NCBI GenBank assembly: GCA_022823825.1
Contig: JAJEHG010000065.1
Span: forward strand, 16,087-80,086
DNA from: Nitrosopumilaceae archaeon
Lineage (GTDB): Archaea; Thermoproteota; Nitrososphaeria; Nitrososphaerales; Nitrosopumilaceae
DNA: 64,000 nucleotides
Reading direction: 5' to 3'
How positions within the stretch are numbered: position 1 is the stretch's first letter; every line of letters starts with the position of its first letter. The notes below the pieces were generated by a model. That model was given only the letters and a program-made list of their open reading frames with translations. It was not told the origin of the DNA and did not search any database. This document shows positions 47,572-55,603 of the stretch, piece by piece. The position numbers were made by a program, and so were the translations under genes.

Positions 47572-47904
47572 ACCCGGGAAAATCCGCATTCTATATTTAT
47601 AGATAAACGGCGCGGGGGCGGGACGCCGCGGGACGCCCCTGCCGGGGCCGCGTATAGCAGGCAGAGCCGCCGACGGCCAGAAGGGAGCGCGATGCGGGCC
47701 CGGGCCGCCGACGGATCACGCGCGCACGGCCGGAGACGGATACGGCGCAGGCGCCAGGCGGCCTGGACGTGCAAAGTACGGACCCGGGTTCCCGGCCTGC
47801 GAGATCCGAAAACGGGGGACGGCAGGCACGAATTTTCAAGAAACTTGATTCCATACGGCATAAAGTCCAAAGATTCATAAATTAACCCCCAAGAGGAGCG
47901 ACAG

Positions 47905-48525
47905 TTGTTTTCAATATCGACGCTGGCCGATGTAGTCAGAATTCCCCCCGACCAGTTTGGAACTACGCTTCGAAGGGCCGCCATCACCATACTAAAGGAA
48001 AAGTACGAGAGCATGATAAACGCGGAGCTCGGATACATAATCATGATCCTGGACGCAAAGGTAGACGAGATGGGCAAGATGGTCGCCGGCGACGGGGGCA
48101 CGTTCCACAGGGTCAGGTTCAAGGCGCTCACGTTTTATCCGAAGATGCAGGAGATCGTACACGGCGAGATTGTGGACATCACTGACTTTGGCGCGTTCGT
48201 CAGGATAGGCCCCACCGACGCCCTGCTGCACCTATCGCAGGTCATGGACGACTATCTGAAGAGCGACGTAAAGTCCGGAATTATAATAGCAAACCAGAGC
48301 GGCAGGACGCTCAGGGTGGGATCGGCGCTGCGCTCCAGAATCACGGCCGTGTCGCTTGGAAAGGCGGCGGCGATGGGCAAGATAGGAATCACGTGCAGGC
48401 AGCCGTTTCTTGGCACCGATGAATGGATAGCAGAGGAGATCAAAAAGGCAGAGGGTGGCGAAGGCGACGGCGACGGCGACGCCTCCAAGCCGGCCGGCAA
48501 AAAGGCAGAGGGGGGTAAAAAGTAG
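47905..48525 (+). CDS. rpoE: DNA-directed RNA polymerase subunit Rpo7 (RpoE'), TTG start, C-terminal tail
   Basis: VVRIPPDQFG, GEIVDITDFGAFVRIGPTDALLHLSQVMDDY, GKIGITCRQPFLGTDEWI. Confidence 0.93.
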   Translation: MFSISTLADVVRIPPDQFGTTLRRAAITILKEKYESMINAELGYIIMILDAKVDEMGKMVAGDGGTFHRVRFKALTFYPKMQEIVHGEIVDITDFGAFVRIGPTDALLHLSQVMDDYLKSDVKSGIIIANQSGRTLRVGSALRSRITAVSLGKAAAMGKIGITCRQPFLGTDEWIAEEIKKAEGGEGDGDGDASKPAGKKAEGGKK

Positions 48526-48527
48526 CG

Positions 48528-48716
48528 ATGGCAAGAGAGATGGCCTGCCGCAACTGCAAGTATGTCACCACCGCCAAGGTGTGCCCCGTATGCAAGTCGT
48601 CGGATCTGACCCCGGACTGGAACGGGATAGTTCTGGTGGTGGATCCCACCAACTCCAAGATATCAAAGACGCTCGGCATAACCCAGAGGGGCAAGTACGC
48701 AATCAAGGTTACATGA
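48528..48716 (+). CDS. spt4: Transcription elongation factor Spt4 (RpoE'')
   Basis: MACRNCKYVTTAKVCPVCKSSDLTPDWNGIVLVVDPTNSKISKTLGI. Confidence 0.95.
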   Translation: MAREMACRNCKYVTTAKVCPVCKSSDLTPDWNGIVLVVDPTNSKISKTLGITQRGKYAIKVT

Positions 48717-48912
48717 TCCGCCTACGGCCGGGCGCAATGCAACGGACGTGCGCACGCGCTGCAAAAGTATGCTTGTCATAACCACAACAGCAGCCAGCAT
48801 AATTGTCATCACGCCACGGCGGCAACATGCCATGGCGGCATCGCGGATCAGGCACGCCAGGATCTCCTGCCGACGGCAAATGTTTAAGGAAAACAGGCGA
48901 ATACGGCATGTG

Positions 48913-49761
48913 ATGAGGATCACGCTGGATTCAAGGCGCCATCTTCGCAGGTTCCTAGCAGAGGACGTGGGAAGGGGGGACGTTACGGGCGCGCTCCTGC
49001 CAGGGGGCGTGATTACGGCAAGCATAATCACAAGACAGAGCGCAACAGTGGCCGGAACCTCACATGCAAGGGAGATATTCAGGCTGAAGGGATGCAGGTG
49101 CAGGACGATCAAGCCCGACGGATCTAGGGCGTCCGCCGGAGACGTGATAATAAAGGTCAGGGGGGAGGCAAGGGCCGTGCTTGCGTGCGAGCGGACCGCG
49201 CTCAACCTGCTCTCAAGGATGAGCGGCATTGCAACCCGGACTGCCGAGCTTGCAGGCAGACTGCCGGCAGGCGTCAGGATATACGCGACCAGAAAGACCG
49301 CTCCCGGGCTGCGCACGTTTGACAAGGAGGCAGTCGAGATTGGCGGCGGCATGAGGCATAGAATGAAGCTTGACGAGTCCATAATGATAAAGGACAATCA
49401 CGTCGCGGCCGCCTCGCGGATGACGGGCCTCGCCCCGGAGGCGGCGCTCGAGCACCTGATAAGAAAGGCAGTGGGCAGGCGCGGCAGCATAGAGGCGGAG
49501 GTAGACAGCATAGGGGACGCCATTATAGCCGCGCGCGCGGGGGCGGGCACCATAATGCTGGACAACTTTACGCCCCGGCAGGTCAGGACGGCAATACGGC
49601 GCCTGGAGTCAGAGGGGCTCCGCGACAGGGTACGCATAGAGGCATCGGGCGGGATAACCGGCAGAAACATATCGGCGTACGCGGACAGCGGGGCCGACAT
49701 GATATCCGCGGGGTTCATAACGCATTCGGTGTCCGGAATAGACATGAGCCTAGAGGTCTAA
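48913..49761 (+). CDS. nadC: Nicotinate-nucleotide pyrophosphorylase (quinolinate phosphoribosyltransferase)
   Basis: LAEDVGRGDVTGALL, ERTALNLLSRMSGIATRTAEL, YATRKTAPGLRTFDKEAVEIGGGMRHR, IEASGGITGRNI. Confidence 0.95.
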   Translation: MRITLDSRRHLRRFLAEDVGRGDVTGALLPGGVITASIITRQSATVAGTSHAREIFRLKGCRCRTIKPDGSRASAGDVIIKVRGEARAVLACERTALNLLSRMSGIATRTAELAGRLPAGVRIYATRKTAPGLRTFDKEAVEIGGGMRHRMKLDESIMIKDNHVAAASRMTGLAPEAALEHLIRKAVGRRGSIEAEVDSIGDAIIAARAGAGTIMLDNFTPRQVRTAIRRLESEGLRDRVRIEASGGITGRNISAYADSGADMISAGFITHSVSGIDMSLEV

Positions 49762-50168
49762 TCACCCTTCGGCCGCTTCATCGAGTCAAGCATGCTCCGG
49801 GCCTCCTCGTGCCCGGGGTCGATCTCTTGTATCTTCTTGCACGACTGCTCCGCCTTGGCCTTTTGGCCGAGAATTACGTGGGCCCTGGCCTTTAGCAGGA
49901 GCGCCTCCGTGTCGTACGAGCCGATCTCGAGCGCCCTGTCCAGGTATTCGAGGGACCGCCCGTAGCGCTTCTGCGTATAGTATATGGCCCCCATCGTAAA
50001 GAAGAGATCGTGGTTGTGATCCCCTATCTCGCGTACGTATTTTTTGCCGCAGCGCAGGGCCTCGTCGTACTTTTTGTCCTTGACGAGCTTCTTGAACTCC
50101 TTGAGAAGCCTGCCGCCCATTCCCTTTTTGGGGCTGTCCGAGCCGCGCCGCCATAAGAGCCCCGTCAT
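49758..50168 (-). CDS. TPR-repeat protein
   Basis: TMGAIYYTQKRYGRSLEYLDRALEIGSYDTEALLLKARAHVILGQKAKAEQSCKKIQEIDPGHEEA. Confidence 0.8.
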   Translation of the reverse strand: MTGLLWRRGSDSPKKGMGGRLLKEFKKLVKDKKYDEALRCGKKYVREIGDHNHDLFFTMGAIYYTQKRYGRSLEYLDRALEIGSYDTEALLLKARAHVILGQKAKAEQSCKKIQEIDPGHEEARSMLDSMKRPKGD

Positions 50169-50173
50169 GCCAA

Positions 50174-51169
50174 TCAGCCGATCTCGAGCATCCGCTCTAT
50201 TGCAAGGCGCGCCCTGTCGGCTATATGCGGGGGGACGCTCACGACGCTGCGCTCGTTTAGAAGCGAGTCGTACACCTTTTGGAGCGTTATCATCTTCATG
50301 TACTGGCACTCGGCGTTTTCAGACGCCGGCACAAAGTTCTTCGTGGGGTTCTGCTTTCTCATGCGGTACAGGATTCCGACCTCCGTCGCCACGACAAAGT
50401 TCCGCGAGGGTGACGCGGCCACGTGATTGAGCATGCCCTCGGTGGACAGCACGGACACCTTTGCGTCCCCGAACCCGCCGGATGCCGCATCGTACATCAT
50501 CGGGGTGGTGCAGCTGCACTCCGGGTGTATTACAAACTCCGAGTCCCTGAGGGAGGCCAGCTTCTCCTCTATGTCCTGCGGCGTGATTCCGGCATGCACG
50601 TGGCACTCGCCGGCCCATATGCGCATGTTCTTCCGTCCGGTCACCTTTGCCACGTACGACCCAAGAAACATGTCAGGCAGGAAGAGCACCTCCTTATCGG
50701 CGGGGATGGAGTCCACCACCTTTACCGCGTTCGAGGAGGTGCAGCAGTAGTCAAGCTCCGCCTTTATCTCCGCGGTCGTGTTGACGTACCCGACCGATAT
50801 GGAGCCGGGGTGCGCCGCCTTCCAGTCGCGGAGCTCCTCGACGGTTATAGAGTCCGACAGGGAGCATCCGGCGTCAGGATCCGGGATGAGCACCCTCTTG
50901 TGCGGACTGATGATGGCGGCAGTCTCGGCCATAAAGTGCACGCCGCAGAACAGTATGGTCTGCCGGTCCACCTGCGCGGCCTGCCGCGAGAGCCCGAGCG
51001 AGTCGCCCGTATAGTCGGCCACGTCCTGGACGTCGGGCACCTGGTAGTTGTGTGCCAATATGACCGCATCCTTTTCCTCCTTGAGGCGCAGGATCTCCTC
51101 CTTGAGGTCGGACACCTGTTGCTGTTGTTGCTGCTGCTGTTGACGGTGTTCAGAGACGAGCATGGTCAT
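50174..51169 (-). CDS. nadA: Quinolinate synthase with poly-Gln N-terminus
   Basis: VILAHNYQVPDVQDVADYTGDSLGLSRQA, FCGVHFMAETA, DPDAGCSLSDSI, IHPECSC. Confidence 0.95.
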   Translation of the reverse strand: MTMLVSEHRQQQQQQQQQVSDLKEEILRLKEEKDAVILAHNYQVPDVQDVADYTGDSLGLSRQAAQVDRQTILFCGVHFMAETAAIISPHKRVLIPDPDAGCSLSDSITVEELRDWKAAHPGSISVGYVNTTAEIKAELDYCCTSSNAVKVVDSIPADKEVLFLPDMFLGSYVAKVTGRKNMRIWAGECHVHAGITPQDIEEKLASLRDSEFVIHPECSCTTPMMYDAASGGFGDAKVSVLSTEGMLNHVAASPSRNFVVATEVGILYRMRKQNPTKNFVPASENAECQYMKMITLQKVYDSLLNERSVVSVPPHIADRARLAIERMLEIG

Positions 51170-51240
51170 TTGTCAAATGGGCCTAGAGGGGATTTAAAGC
51201 GTTTTAAACAGACCATTACGTGACTAAAACCGCGGGCGTG

Positions 51241-51255
51241 CGGCAATAATTGCCG
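51241..51255. promoter_or_regulatory. Inverted repeat CGGCAAT-A-ATTGCCG upstream of the nadA promoter region
   Basis: Perfect 7-bp palindrome arms, about 70 bp upstream of the nadA start. Confidence 0.5.
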
Positions 51256-51326
51256 AATTATACGCTTGAGTGGTACCATTCAGTACTGATTGCGCGGCAG
51301 TGGCGGGCAGCCGGAGCAGGCACTCG

Positions 51327-52178
51327 TCACCTATTGTATGCGGCGCCGTTCCTGTTGCTGCTGCTGCGGACGTCATCCGAACAGTACCCCCCAAGCGCCT
51401 CGACTGCAGAGAGTACAGCAAGCCAGCTCGTCTTCGGGTTTGTCGGGGACGGCACGTTCTCAATCTCAAACGTCATCCCCCCAAAGGTTCCTGACGCCTC
51501 GACCCTGTGGGTGTTCTTGTCCGTGTTGGGATCGGCCACCATGCGCACGGTGGTCCTGCTCCCCCCTATCCCCGCAAGCGAGAGGGCGGCTGCGACGTTT
51601 ACGTTCGCAGGAAACAGAGAGACGGCGTCCACTGCAGGGCCCTCGTACAGCACGGTAGGCGAGGTGATTCCGTCTGGGGTGACGTCCGACTTGTCAAAGA
51701 ACGGGGCCCCCCGCAAAGAGTCAGGGTGTTTGGTGGTGGTCAGCGTGACGCGCTCCAGCTTGGCCCGAACCGCACGTATGCCGTCAAGCCCGGCTATGGC
51801 CCCGCTCGGGATGATGATGCGGGTGCCGAACTCTCTTGCGGCCTCGAATATCACGTCATGGATCGAGTCGTCAAGCAGGGCCCCGACGGACATTATCATG
51901 AGGTCCTTGCGGTTCTGTATCACTGCCAGGGCCGAGTCCCGGAGGGCCTGCTGGGCGGCGGCCTCTACTATGATATCGGTGCGGCTTGTGAACAGCAGGT
52001 TCGGGTTGGACGTTATTTCGGGCCTGGATTCCGGAAGGCGGGATGCAAGTGACTCTGCAGCTGCGCGTGAAGCGTCATAAATGTGAGTCAGCTCGGCATG
52101 TATGGAGCGGCTCTCTATCGCAAGCGCGATTGCAGAACCGATTGTGCCGCAGCCCAGCAGTCCGACCCTCTTCAACAC
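51327..52178 (-). CDS. nadX: L-aspartate dehydrogenase
   Basis: RVGLLGCGTIGSAIALAIES, VEAAAQQALRD, IPSGAIAGLDGIRA, FPANVNVAAALSLAGIG. Confidence 0.9.
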   Translation of the reverse strand: MLKRVGLLGCGTIGSAIALAIESRSIHAELTHIYDASRAAAESLASRLPESRPEITSNPNLLFTSRTDIIVEAAAQQALRDSALAVIQNRKDLMIMSVGALLDDSIHDVIFEAAREFGTRIIIPSGAIAGLDGIRAVRAKLERVTLTTTKHPDSLRGAPFFDKSDVTPDGITSPTVLYEGPAVDAVSLFPANVNVAAALSLAGIGGSRTTVRMVADPNTDKNTHRVEASGTFGGMTFEIENVPSPTNPKTSWLAVLSAVEALGGYCSDDVRSSSNRNGAAYNR

Positions 52179-52220
52179 GTGCGTTGCGGTAAGATGCTAA
52201 TTAAGTTTAGATTACGCGAG

Positions 52221-52239
52221 AAGGGGGCTGTGCCCCCTT
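52221..52239. other. Perfect 8-bp inverted repeat hairpin AAGGGGGC-TGT-GCCCCCTT
   Basis: Read directly; intergenic between divergent nadX and the surface protein gene. Confidence 0.85.
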
Positions 52240-52287
52240 TGGCACCCGATGCTCAATGTTTTTATGACAAACGGGACAAAACCACAC

Positions 52288-53715
52288 ATGGATAGCCGTT
52301 ACTGGATGGCGGCGGCGTGCTGTACCTTGCTATGCGCCGGGGCCATGGCGGCGTACGTAACCCACAACGACGGTCACGGCAGCAGCGTACTGCAAGGCCA
52401 TTATGACTACGCGCAGCGCGCGTTTGCAGACGTCGAGGGCGGGCAGCCGCTGCCGTCCGCTGAGGCGGATCTCGAGCCGCCAAAAAAGCAGACAGAGTCG
52501 GGCGTCATGCCGCAAGACGTCACGTGCCAGGCGCACCACGTACTCGCAATCAGGACGAGCCAAGAGCCGGTGTGCGTCACGCCACGAACAGCGGAGATAC
52601 TGGCAGAGAGGGGCATAATCGAGATGATAATAGGGCCCAGCACGGCTAATGCCGGGACCGCACCAGAAGAGACGGGGCAGGCGCAGGACGGGGCAGACGA
52701 GTCACGTGATACTCCGCCCGGATACAGTCACGGCACGTCTCTTGATACGGGCAACCCCACAAGCGGAGTTGCAGTAAGCGGCAGCAGTAGCGCCATAACC
52801 GGCAGCAACGCGACAACAGGCACGACGGATTCAGTCGAGGGCTTGGAGGAGGAAGATGCCCAGACGTCGCACGTACAGTTGAACAATACAGATAACGCCA
52901 CTGCAGGGCCGGAGACAGAGGCGGCAGCAGAACCGGCTACCAACTCGTCATCATCATCAGCGTCATCAACGGCGGCAGCGACGGACGAGCAGGAGCGGCG
53001 CAGTACGCACCAGGGCAGCGTCAGTACGATCCCTGCGTCAAGCGCGACGGTCGTGAACTTTTACGTCACAGATGACGATCTGAACGTCGCCTCGAACGCG
53101 GCAGAGACCATACCCACAGAGGGACTGCTCAAGTTTGCCATAAACGGCATCCCAATAGAGGGCCCCGACACCATGACTGAGACGGGCCCCGACACGGGGC
53201 AGTTCCATGTCAGACTGGAGCTTCCACCCACGATAGACGGACGGCCGATCACCCATAACGACGTGGTGGACGTCACGTACATTGACCAGGCGGGCAGATC
53301 GGGCGAGGGCCAGTCCGTCACAAAATCATTCACGCTCTCAAGCACGTATGCCCACATGCAGTCGGAGGGCGACGGCAAGAAGCGCATAGGACACGAGTTC
53401 ACGCTCAGGATATACGAGCCTGACGCGAACATGGACTCGAAGGAAGAGAACAGGATACCGCTGAACAGGTTCGAGTTCAGGAGCGAGGGCAGCATCAGGG
53501 TGACGCTTGACCACGACGCGTTTGATGCCAACCGGAGCCACATGGTGGAGACGGGCCCCAACACGGGGACTTTCGAGGTGACGATCAAGATACCGCGCCA
53601 GATCGACGGCAAGGTCATACACATCGGTGACTGGTACGAGATAACATACTACGACAATTCCACGCCGTCTGGAACCTCAGAGGAGATAGTCCTGAGGGGA
53701 AAGATAGGGGTGTAA
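52288..53715 (+). CDS. Secreted/surface protein with Thr/Ser/Ala-rich linker and two tandem beta domains resembling thaumarchaeal S-layer repeats
   Basis: Signal-like MDSRYWMAAACCTLLCAGAMAAYV; repeated ETGPDTGQFHVRLELPPTIDGRPITHNDVVDVTYID / ETGPNTGTFEVTIKIPRQIDGKVIHIGDWYEITYYD. Confidence 0.75.
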   Translation: MDSRYWMAAACCTLLCAGAMAAYVTHNDGHGSSVLQGHYDYAQRAFADVEGGQPLPSAEADLEPPKKQTESGVMPQDVTCQAHHVLAIRTSQEPVCVTPRTAEILAERGIIEMIIGPSTANAGTAPEETGQAQDGADESRDTPPGYSHGTSLDTGNPTSGVAVSGSSSAITGSNATTGTTDSVEGLEEEDAQTSHVQLNNTDNATAGPETEAAAEPATNSSSSSASSTAAATDEQERRSTHQGSVSTIPASSATVVNFYVTDDDLNVASNAAETIPTEGLLKFAINGIPIEGPDTMTETGPDTGQFHVRLELPPTIDGRPITHNDVVDVTYIDQAGRSGEGQSVTKSFTLSSTYAHMQSEGDGKKRIGHEFTLRIYEPDANMDSKEENRIPLNRFEFRSEGSIRVTLDHDAFDANRSHMVETGPNTGTFEVTIKIPRQIDGKVIHIGDWYEITYYDNSTPSGTSEEIVLRGKIGV

Positions 53716-53768
53716 CGGCGCAACCAGCGAAGGGCCGCGTACCATTATGATCACCACAACTGTCGTCA

Positions 53769-54257
53769 TCACGACACTGTGACTATTCCGGCCATCCACG
53801 GATGGACTATGCAGTAATAGTCGTAGGTGCCGGGCTCTTCAAACACGTACTCAAACGCGGCCTCCGGCATGACAAGTCCGGAGTCAAACAGCCCGGTCAG
53901 GCCATCCGTCGTTCCGCTCGATACGGTATGGGCCACAGTGTCGTCGTTGGTCCACGTGACGGCGGTGCCGGCCGCCACCTCCAGATTGTACGGCAGGTAG
54001 CAGGTATTGTCAGCCTTGCATTCCGGGGTTGACGTTCCAAGGGGCATCGAGACGACGGGCGGCGGCGATTCTACAACCATCACCTCGTCCACGGGCGGCT
54101 GGTTCGGCATCGCGGCCGGCTCGGGCGCCCTCTCGGCTACAATCTCGTCGGGATCCATCGCGACAAACCCGAGGGATATTGCAACCAGGACTCCCACTGC
54201 CGCAATCACGCCATAGGAAAAGTTTGCCAACAGTTCATCCCCCCGTAAGCTTTGCAA
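53769..54257 (-). CDS. Membrane-anchored plastocyanin-like cupredoxin
   Basis: VTWTNDDTVAHTVSSG...GTYDYYCIVHPWMAGIVTVS; N-terminal TM. Confidence 0.9.
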   Translation of the reverse strand: MQSLRGDELLANFSYGVIAAVGVLVAISLGFVAMDPDEIVAERAPEPAAMPNQPPVDEVMVVESPPPVVSMPLGTSTPECKADNTCYLPYNLEVAAGTAVTWTNDDTVAHTVSSGTTDGLTGLFDSGLVMPEAAFEYVFEEPGTYDYYCIVHPWMAGIVTVS

Positions 54258-54723
54258 ACTGCTCGTTTCTGCAAAGCGTCTCCATGAATCGTATGTTTGA
54301 GAGCGCCACTACGGCAGAGTCCACCACCGGCTTGTCGGGATCCGACAGCGCTCCTTGCAGCGCCTCCTTTGCCTCGCTTGATCCCACCACGCCCAGGGCG
54401 ATTGCCGCCTCGTGCCGGACAAAGAGGCTCGGGTCGTTGAGGGTGGCGTCGGCAAGGTGCGATATCGCCGTCGAATGCCCCATCTGGCCCAGCGAAAAGG
54501 CCGCCTCGTGCCGGACCAGCTCGTTCTCGTCGTTCTTTAGAACACGTGCAATGTACTCGACCTTGTCCTCCCCGCCAAAGTCCACCAGTATGCAGGTGGC
54601 TCGGGTCCTTACCACGTAGTCCGGGTGGTCCAGAAGATTTACAAAATATTCAGTGTCTCGCGACTCGTACTTTGATTCCATCTCAGAGAAAAGAGTCATC
54701 CTATCCTCTGGTACTACTTGCAA
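54235..54723 (-). CDS. HEAT-repeat protein
   Basis: DELVRHEAAFSLGQMGHSTAISHLADATLNDPSLFVRHEAAIALGVVGSSEAKEAL-type tandem repeats. Confidence 0.85.
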   Translation of the reverse strand: MQVVPEDRMTLFSEMESKYESRDTEYFVNLLDHPDYVVRTRATCILVDFGGEDKVEYIARVLKNDENELVRHEAAFSLGQMGHSTAISHLADATLNDPSLFVRHEAAIALGVVGSSEAKEALQGALSDPDKPVVDSAVVALSNIRFMETLCRNEQFAKLTGG

Positions 54724-55045
54724 TTTGGCTTGACGGACTATGCGGCCTATATTAGTTACGCTTATCAGGAGCGAGGCCGCTCACGCGGCCCACGAAGAAA
54801 AGGCGGCCCCATCTGCGGCAGGGCCCGCAGCCACCTGCGCCCATTTCTGGGGGCCGGCCCTAGAGCCCGTCACATACCCACGACGCGGCATGCGGCCGGG
54901 CTGTGCTCAGGCCGACTGTGGACTCGTGACTGGAATGGCCGGATCCCGTGCCTCTTCTTTCACGCATGCGGCGCCAGTCGGCCAGAACGTATACGCGCAG
55001 CCAGTGATAAACCGTTAAATTTCACGCGGCGTCATTGAGAAAGGA

Positions 55046-55166
55046 GGAGGAGTAATCAAGCCTGGCCAAAGCAAGCCGCAACGGCTTTTGGACATGCAGG
55101 ACTTAAGATCAAACATGGGCGATCCTGTCTCTCAGGAGTTCGTGGGTTCAAATCCCGCCTCCTCCA
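55046..55166 (+). tRNA. tRNA-Leu(UAA), type II, with two predicted introns (D-arm 22 nt; 37/38 14 nt)
   Basis: Acceptor GGAGGAG/CTCCTCC, T-arm GTGGG-TTCAAAT-CCCGC, anticodon loop CTTAAGA, variable arm CTC-TCAG-GAG; D-stem ATC/GAT forms only after intron removal; TATA-like gttaaattt about 25 nt upstream. Confidence 0.88.
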
Positions 55167-55300
55167 CCTAGAAGGCTCACGGCCTGCATACAATGGCCAT
55201 GGATTCGATGTCTTGAAAGCGCCGCCATACAAGCCGCATGAACTGGCAGACGGCCGGCCGCACGTATAGGATTAAACGATACGTGCAAGCCATACACGTG

Positions 55301-55603
55301 ATGAAAATGGGCAAACCGCCGGCTTGGCCCGCCGCATCATCGACTGCCGTATCGCTTGCAGGTATCGCATGCATGGTGCTAGGGGCCCTGATCATGACGT
55401 TTGACTATCCGCAGATCGAGTACCTGGGGGGGTTTGACGCGGACGCGGCGACGGTAGCCATGGGAGACCCGGAGCAGAGATCGCTGCATGGCCGGCTTGT
55501 AACAGAGTTTGCCGTCGGGGCCGCAATATTTGGCGCGGGCATCATAATGTGCGTGCCCAAGACAGCCTCAGTACTGCGCCGCGGTAGACGGCATGTCAGA
55601 TAA
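55301..55603 (+). CDS. Two-TM small membrane protein
   Basis: AVSLAGIACMVLGALIMTF and FAVGAAIFGAGIIMCV segments; convergent with pheT. Confidence 0.5.
   Translation: MKMGKPPAWPAASSTAVSLAGIACMVLGALIMTFDYPQIEYLGGFDADAATVAMGDPEQRSLHGRLVTEFAVGAAIFGAGIIMCVPKTASVLRRGRRHVR

Noticed and set aside
47590-47904. Possible structured ncRNA in the very GC-rich mrp/rpoE spacer
   Set aside because: Several short inverted repeats, but no box motifs or convincing single fold by eye; GC bias alone can explain them.
54724-55040. Short plus-strand ORFs upstream of the tRNA
   Set aside because: Arg/Pro-rich frames without motifs in a GC-rich spacer.
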